From contig NZ_CP024199.1 in NCBI RefSeq assembly GCF_002844375.1, positions 2,715,001 to 2,779,000 on the forward strand: 64,000 bases of DNA. The letters run 5' to 3'. This stretch comes from Thalassospira marina (lineage in GTDB: Bacteria > Pseudomonadota > Alphaproteobacteria > Rhodospirillales > Thalassospiraceae). The first letter of the stretch is position 1. The number at the start of each line of letters is the position of its first letter. The notes below the pieces were generated by a model. The model searched no databases. It was not told the origin of the DNA and saw nothing but the letters and a program-made list of their open reading frames with translations. Both the position numbers and the translations under genes were made by a program. Below are positions 1 through 7,998 of the stretch, in pieces.

Positions 1-1
1 C

Positions 2-769
2 AATATCCGTTCCGGGGCAAAATCGCCGGTATCGGGCATGTTACATGCTGTTTTCCTGCTGGTTTTCATGCTGCTGTTGGCACCACTTGCCAATTACATC
101 CCGCTGGCCGCCCTTGCCGCCGTCCTTATGGTCGTCGCCTGGAATATGAGCGAGATTGACCGCTTCGCCCGCCTGCTGCGCGGCCCGCTGGGCGACAGGC
201 TGGTTCTGGTGTTGACTTTTGGCCTGACGGTAATGGTTGACCTGACAGTTGCCATTCAGGCCGGTGTGGTGCTGGCGGCCATTTTGTTCATGCATCGCAT
301 GTCTGAAAGCGTGATCATTGCGCAAACCCCGACCAATGGTGCCAACACCGCGTTGCCAAACCGGGGCACCGCCAACGGCACACTTATTCGCCAGGACCAG
401 CCCGATGCCCTGTCAGACAACCCGATTGCACGTGATGGCATCCCCGATAATCTTGAAATTTACCGCCTGTCCGGGCCATTATTTTTTGGTGTTGCCAACC
501 GCCTGACCGACGTGATCGACAGTGTCGCCGGATACCCGCGCGACTTTATCCTGTGTATGGATGATGTCCCCATGATTGATGCCAGCGGCGCTTCACGCAT
601 TGAACATTTCATCTCCACCTGCAACCGTCACGGCACAAGGCTGTTTCTGGTTGGGTTGCGCCCGCAACCGCAAAAGGTGCTAGCGGGCATGGGCATCCTT
701 GATCAAAGCGCACTTCAGGTTGAAACCGATATTGCCAGCGCCCTGCATAAAATCCGCCCGGCGGCCTGA
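2..769 (+). CDS. SulP-family anion transporter, C-terminal part (5' end outside window)
   Basis: The reading frame is open from base 2, so the N-terminal membrane domain lies outside the window. The visible 255 residues hold the last membrane segments (a hydrophobic stretch with LLLAPLANYIPLAALAAVL and a second one ending VLAAILFMHRM) followed by a cytoplasmic STAS domain over about the last 115 residues (IYRLSGPLFFGVAN, then MIDASGASRIEHF). This order is typical of SulP carriers for sulfate, bicarbonate or other anions. The Ser of DASG is the residue phosphorylated in related anti-sigma antagonists, but in SulP proteins the STAS domain mainly regulates transport. The substrate cannot be told. 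An in-frame ATG at 38 lies inside the domain and is not the start. Confidence 0.85.
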   Translation, partial: NIRSGAKSPVSGMLHAVFLLVFMLLLAPLANYIPLAALAAVLMVVAWNMSEIDRFARLLRGPLGDRLVLVLTFGLTVMVDLTVAIQAGVVLAAILFMHRMSESVIIAQTPTNGANTALPNRGTANGTLIRQDQPDALSDNPIARDGIPDNLEIYRLSGPLFFGVANRLTDVIDSVAGYPRDFILCMDDVPMIDASGASRIEHFISTCNRHGTRLFLVGLRPQPQKVLAGMGILDQSALQVETDIASALHKIRPAA

Positions 770-812
770 CCGGCCGTTCCCAACGGCAAACGATCCGTCA
801 CCAATACCCCAA

Positions 813-847
813 TCCATACCGCGCAGGCCCTGATTGCGCGGTATGGA
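813..847. repeat. Perfect 13-bp inverted repeat downstream of the SulP gene
   Basis: Arms TCCATACCGCGCA (813-825) and TGCGCGGTATGGA (835-847) are fully complementary around a 9-base loop. It lies 44 bases after the SulP stop codon. No T-run follows on either strand, so it is not a textbook intrinsic terminator. It could be a Rho-independent-like pause, a 3' mRNA stabiliser or a regulator site for the polyamine operon. Confidence 0.5.
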
Positions 848-1034
848 CGCATATGCCTGCTGCCAAAACCATGAATTGCGATAAAACGCTGCTTTGGCGC
901 AGTTTTTTGGAAACCATTCGCCCATTACAGCGTTAACCCTGAATGCAGCCTTCCCGCCAAGGTCGAAAGAACCGCCCATTTTGAACGAGGCAGGCGCGCA
1001 CCAAAGTCAATAATTGGCAATTCAGGGAACTCTT

Positions 1035-2156
1035 ATGTCAGACAGGGACGTTGTGATTTCCGCGCGCGCGGTCAGCAAACGCTTTGGTACGGGCCCCCAT
1101 GCGGTCCATGCCCTTGATGATGTTTCGGTTGATATCTTCCAGAACGAATTTTTCACCATGCTGGGCCCGTCAGGCTGCGGCAAAACCACGCTTTTACGCC
1201 TGATTGGCGGGTTCGAGCAGGCAAGCGATGGTGAAATCGCCCTTGAAGGTAAGGCGTTAAACGACCTGCCCCCCTTCAAACGGCCGATCAACACGGTGTT
1301 TCAGTCCTATGCGCTGTTTCCGCATTTAACCGTGCGTCAGAACATCACCTTTGGGCTGGAAATGCAAAATATGCCCAAGGATGCCGCCAATCGCCGGGCA
1401 GATGAAATGCTGGAACTCGTGCGCCTGGCCCAATTTGGCGACCGCCAGCCCAGCCAGCTTTCCGGTGGGCAACAACAGCGCATTGCCCTTGCCCGCGCAT
1501 TGGCCCCGGCGCCAAAGGTTTTGCTGCTTGATGAACCGCTTTCTGCGCTTGATCTGAAACTTCGCAAGGAAATGCAGATCGAACTGAAACGCCTGCAAAC
1601 CGAAACCGGCATTACCTTTGTTTTCGTGACCCACGATCAGGAAGAAGCCCTTGCCATGTCAGACCGCATTGCGGTGATGCAGGCGGGTAAAATCCTGCAA
1701 ATCGGCTCGCCTCGCAAAATATACGAAAACCCGACCCACCGCTTTGTTGCCGATTTCATTGGCGACAGCAATTTTCTGCAGGGCGATATCCTGCCCGATG
1801 CCACCACCGGCATCCCGGCCAGCCTTGCCTTGCCGGGTGGTCAGAATGTCAGCCTTGCCGGGGTAATTCAAAATGGGTCCTCGTCCCCCACACCGGCCCC
1901 GGCCAGGGCCACCATTGCCATCCGCCCGGAACGCATCATGCTGCAACCACGTACCAACAGCGAAACCGCCCTGCATGGCCGGATTGATGATGTCGTTTAT
2001 TTTGGCACCGACACCACCTACCATATCAGCCTGGATGACCAAACACGCCTGTTAACCCGCGTGCAAAACCGCGACGGTGCCGCCATGCCCTTTGCGCGCG
2101 GCGATCAGGTTGATGTCACGCTGCCAGCCGCCGCCATCCGTATTCTGGTGGACTAG
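1035..2156 (+). CDS. Polyamine ABC transporter ATP-binding protein (PotA/PotG type)
   Basis: This is the ATPase of a spermidine/putrescine-type importer, acting at the inner face of the cytoplasmic membrane. It has Walker A GPSGCGKTT near residue 40, ABC signature LSGGQQQR, Walker B VLLLDEPLSALD, and the switch His in FVFVTHDQEEA. A C-terminal TOBE-like domain follows from about residue 275 (ATIAIRPERIML). The ATG at 1035 is preferred because AGGGA lies just upstream; an in-frame TTG at 1014 would add seven residues without a ribosome site. The 373-residue length is normal. Two permease genes follow at once and a binding protein closes the operon. The exact polyamine cannot be decided. Confidence 0.93.
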   Translation: MSDRDVVISARAVSKRFGTGPHAVHALDDVSVDIFQNEFFTMLGPSGCGKTTLLRLIGGFEQASDGEIALEGKALNDLPPFKRPINTVFQSYALFPHLTVRQNITFGLEMQNMPKDAANRRADEMLELVRLAQFGDRQPSQLSGGQQQRIALARALAPAPKVLLLDEPLSALDLKLRKEMQIELKRLQTETGITFVFVTHDQEEALAMSDRIAVMQAGKILQIGSPRKIYENPTHRFVADFIGDSNFLQGDILPDATTGIPASLALPGGQNVSLAGVIQNGSSSPTPAPARATIAIRPERIMLQPRTNSETALHGRIDDVVYFGTDTTYHISLDDQTRLLTRVQNRDGAAMPFARGDQVDVTLPAAAIRILVD

Positions 2157-2160
2157 GCCG

Positions 2161-3051
2161 ATGGCATTTTTCACCCGACATAAACGGTTCTGGCTGATTG
2201 CTCCGGCGGTTGTCTATATCGGCTTTTTCATGGGCCTGCCGCTGGTGCAGATGGCCTATGTTTCCATTCTGGAACGCGGTGTAAATGGCGGTGTGGATTG
2301 GGGCAGCCTGTCCTTTGAATCCTATATATCCTTCATTTTTGAACGCGACCTGATGGATAACCTGATGGTCAATACGGACTATCTGCAAATTTTCCTGCGG
2401 TCCTTCGGTCTTTCGGGGCTGACAACAATTCTGGCACTTTTGCTGGGGTTCCCCACTGCCTTTTACATTGCCATGCAGCCGCAAAGCCGGCGCAACATGT
2501 TCATCTTCCTCGTCACCATCCCGTTCTGGACCAATATTCTGGTGCGCAACTATGCCTGGATGCTGCTGTTGCGCAATGGCGGGCTGATTGACAATCTGCT
2601 TAATGCCATTGGCCTCGATACCGGCGGGCTGGATATTCTTTACACACCCTATGCCGTCGCCATCGGTCTGACTTACACCTACCTGCCTTTCATGGTGCTG
2701 CCGATCTATGCCAGCCTTGAAAAACTTGATCACCGCCTGGTCGAGGCAGCCTTTGACCTGGGGGCCAATAAACGCAAGGCCATGACCCGCATCATTCTGC
2801 CGCTAGCAATGCCGGGCATTATTGCCGGGTCCATTCTGGTTTTCATTCCGTGCCTCGGGGCCTATGTAACGCCCGAACTTCTGGGTGGCGGCAAATTCAT
2901 GATGATCGCCAATCTGATCGGCAGCCAGTTTGGCGCGGCGCGCAACTGGCCCTTTGGTGCGGCACTCGGTTTTGTTCTGCTGGCATTGGTGCTGATTGCG
3001 ATGATGGTTTATTCGCTGAAATTCAAAAAACTGCCGGAGGACGCATCATGA
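2161..3051 (+). CDS. Polyamine ABC transporter permease (PotB/PotH type)
   Basis: Inner-membrane permease of 296 residues with six hydrophobic segments. The EAA loop that docks on the ATPase is seen as EAAFDLGANKRKAMTRIILP. The ATG at 2161 is four bases after the ATPase stop; an upstream in-frame extension to 2077 would lie inside the ATPase gene and lacks membrane-protein character. It has the N-terminal membrane anchor and long periplasmic loop (about residues 35-80) usual for PotB/PotH. Its last bases overlap the next permease start (ATGA), so the two are translationally coupled and probably form a heterodimer. Confidence 0.92.
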   Translation: MAFFTRHKRFWLIAPAVVYIGFFMGLPLVQMAYVSILERGVNGGVDWGSLSFESYISFIFERDLMDNLMVNTDYLQIFLRSFGLSGLTTILALLLGFPTAFYIAMQPQSRRNMFIFLVTIPFWTNILVRNYAWMLLLRNGGLIDNLLNAIGLDTGGLDILYTPYAVAIGLTYTYLPFMVLPIYASLEKLDHRLVEAAFDLGANKRKAMTRIILPLAMPGIIAGSILVFIPCLGAYVTPELLGGGKFMMIANLIGSQFGAARNWPFGAALGFVLLALVLIAMMVYSLKFKKLPEDAS

Positions 3052-3842
3052 AAATTGATCGCGCCAACCCGCTTTGGCGGTTTCACGGCATTACACCGAT
3101 GGCGATTTTCTTTTTCGCCTATTTGTATCTGCCCATCATTGTGCTGCTGGTTTTATCATTCAACGAAAACCGCCTTGCCACCATCTGGACGGGGTTTTCC
3201 ACCCACTGGTACAGCGTGGTGCTGGATAATACCGATATGCTGCGCGCAGCTAAAAACTCGTTAATTGTGGCACTTTCGGCCACGGTCATTGGCACTTTGG
3301 CTGCAACACTGGCGGCTATGGGCATGGCACGCGGGCGGTTTCGCGGGGAAACCGGCGTCGCTGCAATGCTGACATTGCCCCTGCTGGTACCCGAAATCGT
3401 CACCGCCATTGCCACGCTGCTTTTTTTCATCGTCATTGGCGTCAAGCTGGGGCTGATCAGCATCATTATCGCGCATACGGTATTTTGCATTCCCTTTGCC
3501 TATCTGCCCATCCGTGCGCGCCTTGATGGCATGGACCCCGCATTGATCGAGGCCGCAAACGACCTTTATGCCAATGAATGGCAGGCCTTCAAACGCATCA
3601 CCTTTCCGCTGTTATGGCCGGGTATTTTGTCGGGCGCGATGCTGTCGTTCATCATCTCGCTTGATGATTTCGTGATTTCCTATTTTGTCGGCGGGGCCGG
3701 CTCCACCACTCTGCCAATCTATATTTTCGGCATGATCCGCGTGGGCATCACACCAGAGGTCAATGCCATTTCCGCCCTGATGCTGATCATATCGATCATT
3801 TTTGTCAGCGTTTCATTTGTGATTGACCGGGTCCGCTACTAA
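3048..3842 (+). CDS. Polyamine ABC transporter permease (PotC/PotI type)
   Basis: Second inner-membrane permease, 264 residues, six hydrophobic segments, beginning MKIDRANPLWRFHG. The EAA motif is IEAANDLYANEWQAFKRI. The start overlaps the stop of the preceding permease by four bases (ATGA), which decides the start and indicates coupled translation. It is the partner subunit of the 2161-3051 product. A 107-base gap separates it from the binding-protein gene, wide enough for an internal promoter or an mRNA processing site that raises binding-protein levels. Confidence 0.92.
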   Translation: MKIDRANPLWRFHGITPMAIFFFAYLYLPIIVLLVLSFNENRLATIWTGFSTHWYSVVLDNTDMLRAAKNSLIVALSATVIGTLAATLAAMGMARGRFRGETGVAAMLTLPLLVPEIVTAIATLLFFIVIGVKLGLISIIIAHTVFCIPFAYLPIRARLDGMDPALIEAANDLYANEWQAFKRITFPLLWPGILSGAMLSFIISLDDFVISYFVGGAGSTTLPIYIFGMIRVGITPEVNAISALMLIISIIFVSVSFVIDRVRY

Positions 3843-3949
3843 CCGCGCCTGGTTGCCCAACCCTGCGCCCGGGCCGGCCAGCAGGGACATAAACCCAAAA
3901 GGCCCAGCCAAGCAATTTGCCAACCAACACACCGATCAGGGAGACGAGA

Positions 3950-5002
3950 ATGAAACTGAAAATGTGTTCTGCCATTATGGGGGCATCGCTATGTGCCCTG
4001 ATGGGCGCAATGGCCGCCCCCGCCCATGCCGAGGGCGAACTTTATTTCTATAACTGGTCGAACTATTTCCCGCAGGAGCTGTTTGACAAGTTCGAAAAGG
4101 AAACCGGCATCAAGGTAACGCTGGATGTTTATGATTCCAACGAAACCATGCTGGCAAAATTACAGGCCGGGGCATCGGGATACGACATTGTCGTGGCATC
4201 CGATTACATGGTCGATGTCATGATCAAGGAAAAGCTGGCAACCGAGTTTGACGCCAAAAGCCTTGAGAATTTCAAGAATGTCGCCAAACCCCACGACACG
4301 ATGAAATACGACCCGGACCGCAAATATTCGGTCACCTATCTGTGGGGAACGACCGGCTTTACCTATGATTCCGACGTAGTTGGCGAAAAACTGGAAGATA
4401 GCTGGAAAGAATTTTTTGAACCGCGCGAAGAACTGCGCGGTAAAATTGGTGCCCTGAATGACGAGGTCGAAATGTATGCCGCCGCGGCCTATTACGCCGG
4501 GGTGGATAAATGCACCGAAGACCCGAAAGAAGCGCAAAAGATCCTCGATATCCTGCTAAAGCAGAAACCCTATGTCGCGGTTTACAGCTCCGAAGGAACG
4601 ATCGACCGGATGGCGGCCAAGGAAGTTGCCATGCATATGCAATGGAACGGCGCATCGCACCGCACACGCGAAAGCCTGCCCAGCGCGGTCTTTGTCTATC
4701 CCAAGGAAGGGCTTAGCTTCTGGTCCGATCACTTCGTCATTCCCAGTGGCGCGCCGCACCTTGATAACGCCAAAACCTTCATCAACTGGATGATGCAGCC
4801 CGAAAATGCCGCTGCTGCCTCGAACTATGCCGGTTACATGAACGGCATCAAAGGGTCGGACGCCTTCCTGGATGACGCCCTGAAGGCCGACCCGGCCGTG
4901 AACATGCCCGAAGAATATGCCGACCGGCTGGTGCCGGGCAAAAACTGTTCTGCCAAGGGCCGCGATTTGCGCAACCGTGTCTGGACCAAACTGAAAAGCT
5001 GA
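3950..5002 (+). CDS. Periplasmic polyamine-binding protein (PotD/PotF family)
   Basis: Periplasmic substrate-binding protein of 350 residues for the transporter encoded just upstream. A Sec signal peptide is visible: MKLK, a hydrophobic core, then APAHA before EGELYFYNWSNYF, giving cleavage near residue 24. The mature start LYFYNWSNY and the ETGIKVTLDVYDSNETML segment are hallmarks of PotD/PotF, whose cleft recognises putrescine or spermidine through aromatic and acidic residues. The ATG at 3950 is favoured by GGGAGACGAGA directly upstream; an in-frame start at 3917 would put 11 polar residues before the signal peptide. Confidence 0.93.
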   Translation: MKLKMCSAIMGASLCALMGAMAAPAHAEGELYFYNWSNYFPQELFDKFEKETGIKVTLDVYDSNETMLAKLQAGASGYDIVVASDYMVDVMIKEKLATEFDAKSLENFKNVAKPHDTMKYDPDRKYSVTYLWGTTGFTYDSDVVGEKLEDSWKEFFEPREELRGKIGALNDEVEMYAAAAYYAGVDKCTEDPKEAQKILDILLKQKPYVAVYSSEGTIDRMAAKEVAMHMQWNGASHRTRESLPSAVFVYPKEGLSFWSDHFVIPSGAPHLDNAKTFINWMMQPENAAAASNYAGYMNGIKGSDAFLDDALKADPAVNMPEEYADRLVPGKNCSAKGRDLRNRVWTKLKS

Positions 5003-5146
5003 TCAGGAACACTGCGTGAAATCCCGGATCGGGCCAGACACCGCCACCAAGGCCCAAACCGGCAATTCGCATCGCGCCACCCTAAACACAATGCCGCCGC
5101 CCTTGAATGCCACGCGCACCAGGGCGGCCCATAGCCACATTCACCA

Positions 5147-5190
5147 GCAGCCAGACATTGCCCAATTCCAACAGGTCAATGTCTGGCTGC
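5147..5190. repeat. Perfect 14-bp inverted repeat between the polyamine-binding protein and amidohydrolase genes
   Basis: Arms GCAGCCAGACATTG (5147-5160) and CAATGTCTGGCTGC (5177-5190) are fully complementary around a 16-base loop. It ends 32 bases before the ATG at 5223, so in mRNA it would form a strong hairpin in the leader of the amidohydrolase gene; as DNA it could be a dimeric regulator site. No T-run follows, which argues against a terminator. Confidence 0.55.
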
Positions 5191-5222
5191 CCGTTTCCCC
5201 GCCAGCCAACAGGGGCGTCACC

Positions 5223-6143
5223 ATGACCCGCTTTCTGACCGATACCGTCAATATCGCCCTTTGGGCCACCAATCTGGGTGTTGCCATTTCCGGCATCGAT
5301 GACTGGATCGCACATATTGACCGCAAAATGAAAAAGGCCCGCGCTGACGGTGCCGATATTTTTGTCATGCCCGAATATGCCAGCGAACAATGGATGGCCT
5401 TCAAGCCCGAGGGCCTGCGCCCGCAGGACGAAATTCCCTGGATGGCAGAAATGGCCCCTGCCGTGATCGATGGCGCATCAAACCTTGCCACCCGCCACGA
5501 TATGATGCTGGTGGCCGGCTCCATGCCCTGGCATATCGGCGATGACCCGCGCCGTGGGCAGACAAACCGCGCCCTTGCCTTTTTGCCCGATGGCAAAATC
5601 ATCATGCAGGATAAACTAAGCCTGACACCGGGCGAACAGGAACCCGATAACTGGAACCTGACACCGGGCAAGAAACTTTCGATCATTGAATGGCGCGGCC
5701 TTCGCATTGCCATTCTGATTTGTCTGGATATCGAAATGCCTGCCCTATCCTGCCTGCTGGCCCGTCAGAATATCGATCTGGTGCTGGTCCCCTCCATGAC
5801 CAGCAAGCCTTCGGGCTATCATCGCGTTTTTGGCTGCGCCAAGGCCCGCGCGGTTGAACTGATGTGCACAATTGCCGCCTGTGGCACCACCGGCGCGGCC
5901 ATAAACACAACCCAAAACCCCACCAATTACAGCGGCTGTGCTGTTTATATCCCGTGCGAGGCCGAACTGGGCCATACTGGTATATTCGCCATGACCACCC
6001 CGGATGGTGGCGACGATGGCGATGGCCCGGTATTGCTGGCACATCATGTACCCATTGGCACCATTCGCCGTCTTAGGTCCGGCGGGGCCGAGGTCTGGCC
6101 CGGTAACTGGTCCGCCCGCGAGATCGAGGTAACACAGGCCTGA
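5223..6143 (+). CDS. Carbon-nitrogen hydrolase (nitrilase superfamily amidase)
   Basis: Cytoplasmic nitrilase-fold hydrolase of 306 residues. The Glu-Lys-Cys triad is visible: Glu51 in VMPEYASEQ, Lys131 in MQDKLSLTPGEQ, Cys167 in LICLDIEMP. The family cleaves amides or N-carbamoyl groups. Its position after a polyamine transporter suggests an amine-derived substrate such as an N-carbamoyl or glutamyl polyamine, but no residue seen fixes this. ATG 5223 has AGGGG eight bases upstream. An in-frame GTG at 5016 would add 69 residues that do not look like the family and would run through the 5147-5190 inverted repeat. Confidence 0.85.
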   Translation: MTRFLTDTVNIALWATNLGVAISGIDDWIAHIDRKMKKARADGADIFVMPEYASEQWMAFKPEGLRPQDEIPWMAEMAPAVIDGASNLATRHDMMLVAGSMPWHIGDDPRRGQTNRALAFLPDGKIIMQDKLSLTPGEQEPDNWNLTPGKKLSIIEWRGLRIAILICLDIEMPALSCLLARQNIDLVLVPSMTSKPSGYHRVFGCAKARAVELMCTIAACGTTGAAINTTQNPTNYSGCAVYIPCEAELGHTGIFAMTTPDGGDDGDGPVLLAHHVPIGTIRRLRSGGAEVWPGNWSAREIEVTQA

Positions 6144-6286
6144 ATGTGATGGGGTCATTGGTATGGGGGCGTTAACATAAAATCCCGCCCATCAATTGGC
6201 CCCATAAAATTTATCAAACTGGTCCTTCGCGTGGGTCCGCTTATACATCACATTGGCTGAACTGCGTATCATTCAGGATAAAGACC

Positions 6287-7012
6287 ATGACCACCGCGCC
6301 ACAACATAACCAGTTTGAACAACCCATTGGTCGCTCTATCGAAGGCTGGCAACCCTGCGCCCTGCCCCCTCATACCGCCATGACCGGCAGTCACTGTCAG
6401 GTCGAACCGATCGATCCAGCCAAACACGCCAAAGACCTGTTTGAAGGCAACCGCGTTGCCGCAGCGGGCGAACGGTTCACCTATCTTGCTACCGAAGCGT
6501 TTGAGGATATCGACAGTTATCGAACCTGGCTTGAAAGCATGCGCGGACCGGACCCGATGCTTCATGCCATCATCGACCTTGCCAGTGGCAAAGCCGTTGG
6601 GATTGCCGCCTTTATGCGTATTGATACTACGCATGGCGTTATTGAAATTGGCAATATCAACTATACCCCGGCCCTGTCGCAAACTGTTGCTGGCACCGAA
6701 GCCATGTATCTGATGATGAAACGCGCCTTCGACGAGCTGAATTATCGCCGTTACGAATGGAAATGCGACGATCAGAATGCCCCGTCACGCGCGGCGGCGA
6801 CACGCTATGGCTTTGTCTATGAAGGCACCTTCCGCCAGCACATGGTTTATAAAGGTCGCAACCGCGATTCAGCGTGGTTTTCCATCACCGATCTGGAATG
6901 GCCGCTGGTTCGTGCCGCATTTGAAGCCTGGCTTGCCCCGGAAAATTTCGACGCCAATGGCAAACAGGTCAAAAGCCTGCAAAACCTGCGCAAGGAACTG
7001 GCAACGGCCTGA
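6287..7012 (+). CDS. GNAT-family N-acetyltransferase (RimJ/RimL-like)
   Basis: Cytoplasmic acetyltransferase of 241 residues. The acetyl-CoA-binding part is seen around VAGTEAMYLMMKRAFDEL, followed by NYRRYEWKCDDQNAPSRA and AATRYGFVYEGTFRQHMVYK, the pattern of the RimJ/RimL-like Acetyltransf_3 group. Such proteins acetylate protein N termini or small amines; the target here is unknown. AGGA lies nine bases before the ATG. A strong terminator follows at 7077. The preceding polyamine genes raise the possibility of an amine substrate, which is only inference. Confidence 0.85.
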   Translation: MTTAPQHNQFEQPIGRSIEGWQPCALPPHTAMTGSHCQVEPIDPAKHAKDLFEGNRVAAAGERFTYLATEAFEDIDSYRTWLESMRGPDPMLHAIIDLASGKAVGIAAFMRIDTTHGVIEIGNINYTPALSQTVAGTEAMYLMMKRAFDELNYRRYEWKCDDQNAPSRAAATRYGFVYEGTFRQHMVYKGRNRDSAWFSITDLEWPLVRAAFEAWLAPENFDANGKQVKSLQNLRKELATA

Positions 7013-7076
7013 CCCGGCTTACAATGATTTTCAAATGCCGGTAGCAAACTGGCCGACCACTGCAGCACCCATATGA

Positions 7077-7109
7077 AACGCCGCCCCGCAGCACCCGGGC
7101 GGCGTTTTT
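7077..7109 (+). terminator. Intrinsic terminator after the acetyltransferase gene
   Basis: Perfect 10-bp stem AACGCCGCCC / GGGCGGCGTT with a 10-base loop, followed by TTT. It closes the transcription unit that starts with or before the acetyltransferase gene. Confidence 0.8.
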
Positions 7110-7201
7110 ACATCGCGCGCGACCGAATAACCTTCTGGTGATTATGAATTTGGGCAAAGTCACGCTATAACAGCGCAAAACCCTTATCGCCGGAGCCCCG
7201 A

Positions 7202-7837
7202 ATGTTTGATGCCCGCCTGCGCCCGCTTATTGATCCGCCGCTTAATGCAGTGGCACGGCGCCTTTCTGGCAGTGGCATAACACCGAACATGGTTACGGGT
7301 TTTGGCTTTCTGCTGGGGCTGATGGCGGCCTTTGCCCTTGCCATCAACCTTTATTACATTGCCGCCGGGCTTATTATCCTAAGCCGCCTTGCCGATGGCA
7401 TGGATGGGGCAATTGCCCGCCATGCCGCCCCGCGCAGCCGCCACCCCAATGCCAAAACTCAGGAAAGCGATATTGGCGGCTATTACGATATCGTTGCCGA
7501 TTTTCTGTTTTATTCGGGCATGGTGCTGGCCTTTGCCATTGGCCGCCCGCAGGATGCCCTGATGGCCGCCTTTCTGATTTTCTGTTTTGTCGGTACCGGC
7601 AGCAGTTTTCTCGCCTATGCCATTATCGCCGCCAAACGTGGCGATAATCATGAAAAACAGGGCAAAAAAAGTTTCTATTATTTAACCGGCATTACCGAAG
7701 GCAGCGAAACCATTGCCGTACTGTTGGCCTTCTGCATTTTTCCCCAATATTTTCAACTAATTGCCGCTGTTTTTGGCGCCCTGTGCCTGATCACGACCTT
7801 TGGCCGGGTCCTGCAGGCAACCCGCGATTTCGGCTGA
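7202..7837 (+). CDS. CDP-alcohol phosphatidyltransferase family protein
   Basis: Integral membrane enzyme of 211 residues that would transfer a phosphatidyl group from a CDP-alcohol, as in phospholipid head-group synthesis. The catalytic signature is split: DGAIAR near residue 69 and, further on, GGYYDIVADF with its two Asp. In the usual signature eight residues lie between the Arg and the Gly; here there are 18 (HAAPRSRHPNAKTQESDI), so about ten residues are inserted next to the active site. Several membrane segments follow. GGAG stands upstream of the ATG. The acceptor alcohol cannot be told. Confidence 0.85.
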   Translation: MFDARLRPLIDPPLNAVARRLSGSGITPNMVTGFGFLLGLMAAFALAINLYYIAAGLIILSRLADGMDGAIARHAAPRSRHPNAKTQESDIGGYYDIVADFLFYSGMVLAFAIGRPQDALMAAFLIFCFVGTGSSFLAYAIIAAKRGDNHEKQGKKSFYYLTGITEGSETIAVLLAFCIFPQYFQLIAAVFGALCLITTFGRVLQATRDFG

Positions 7838-7998
7838 TTTTTCGTTCTGGTTGTGAACTGAACCTCACCTTCGCTTAAATCCATCCTGCTGGTCTTGACG
7901 TAACACATTCACGACACCTAATACATCTGTATAGGAAATCATTGTCTTGAAGATTGTGTTTCGCCGGTCACAGGCATTAAGCAGAAGGGCGTCCTTCC

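Noticed and set aside
2116..2733. 205-codon frame opposite the first polyamine permease gene
   Set aside because: Antisense shadow of a membrane protein gene; no ribosome site, no family resemblance.
5016..5222. GTG start for the amidohydrolase
   Set aside because: Adds 69 residues not typical of nitrilases and would include the inverted repeat in the coding region.
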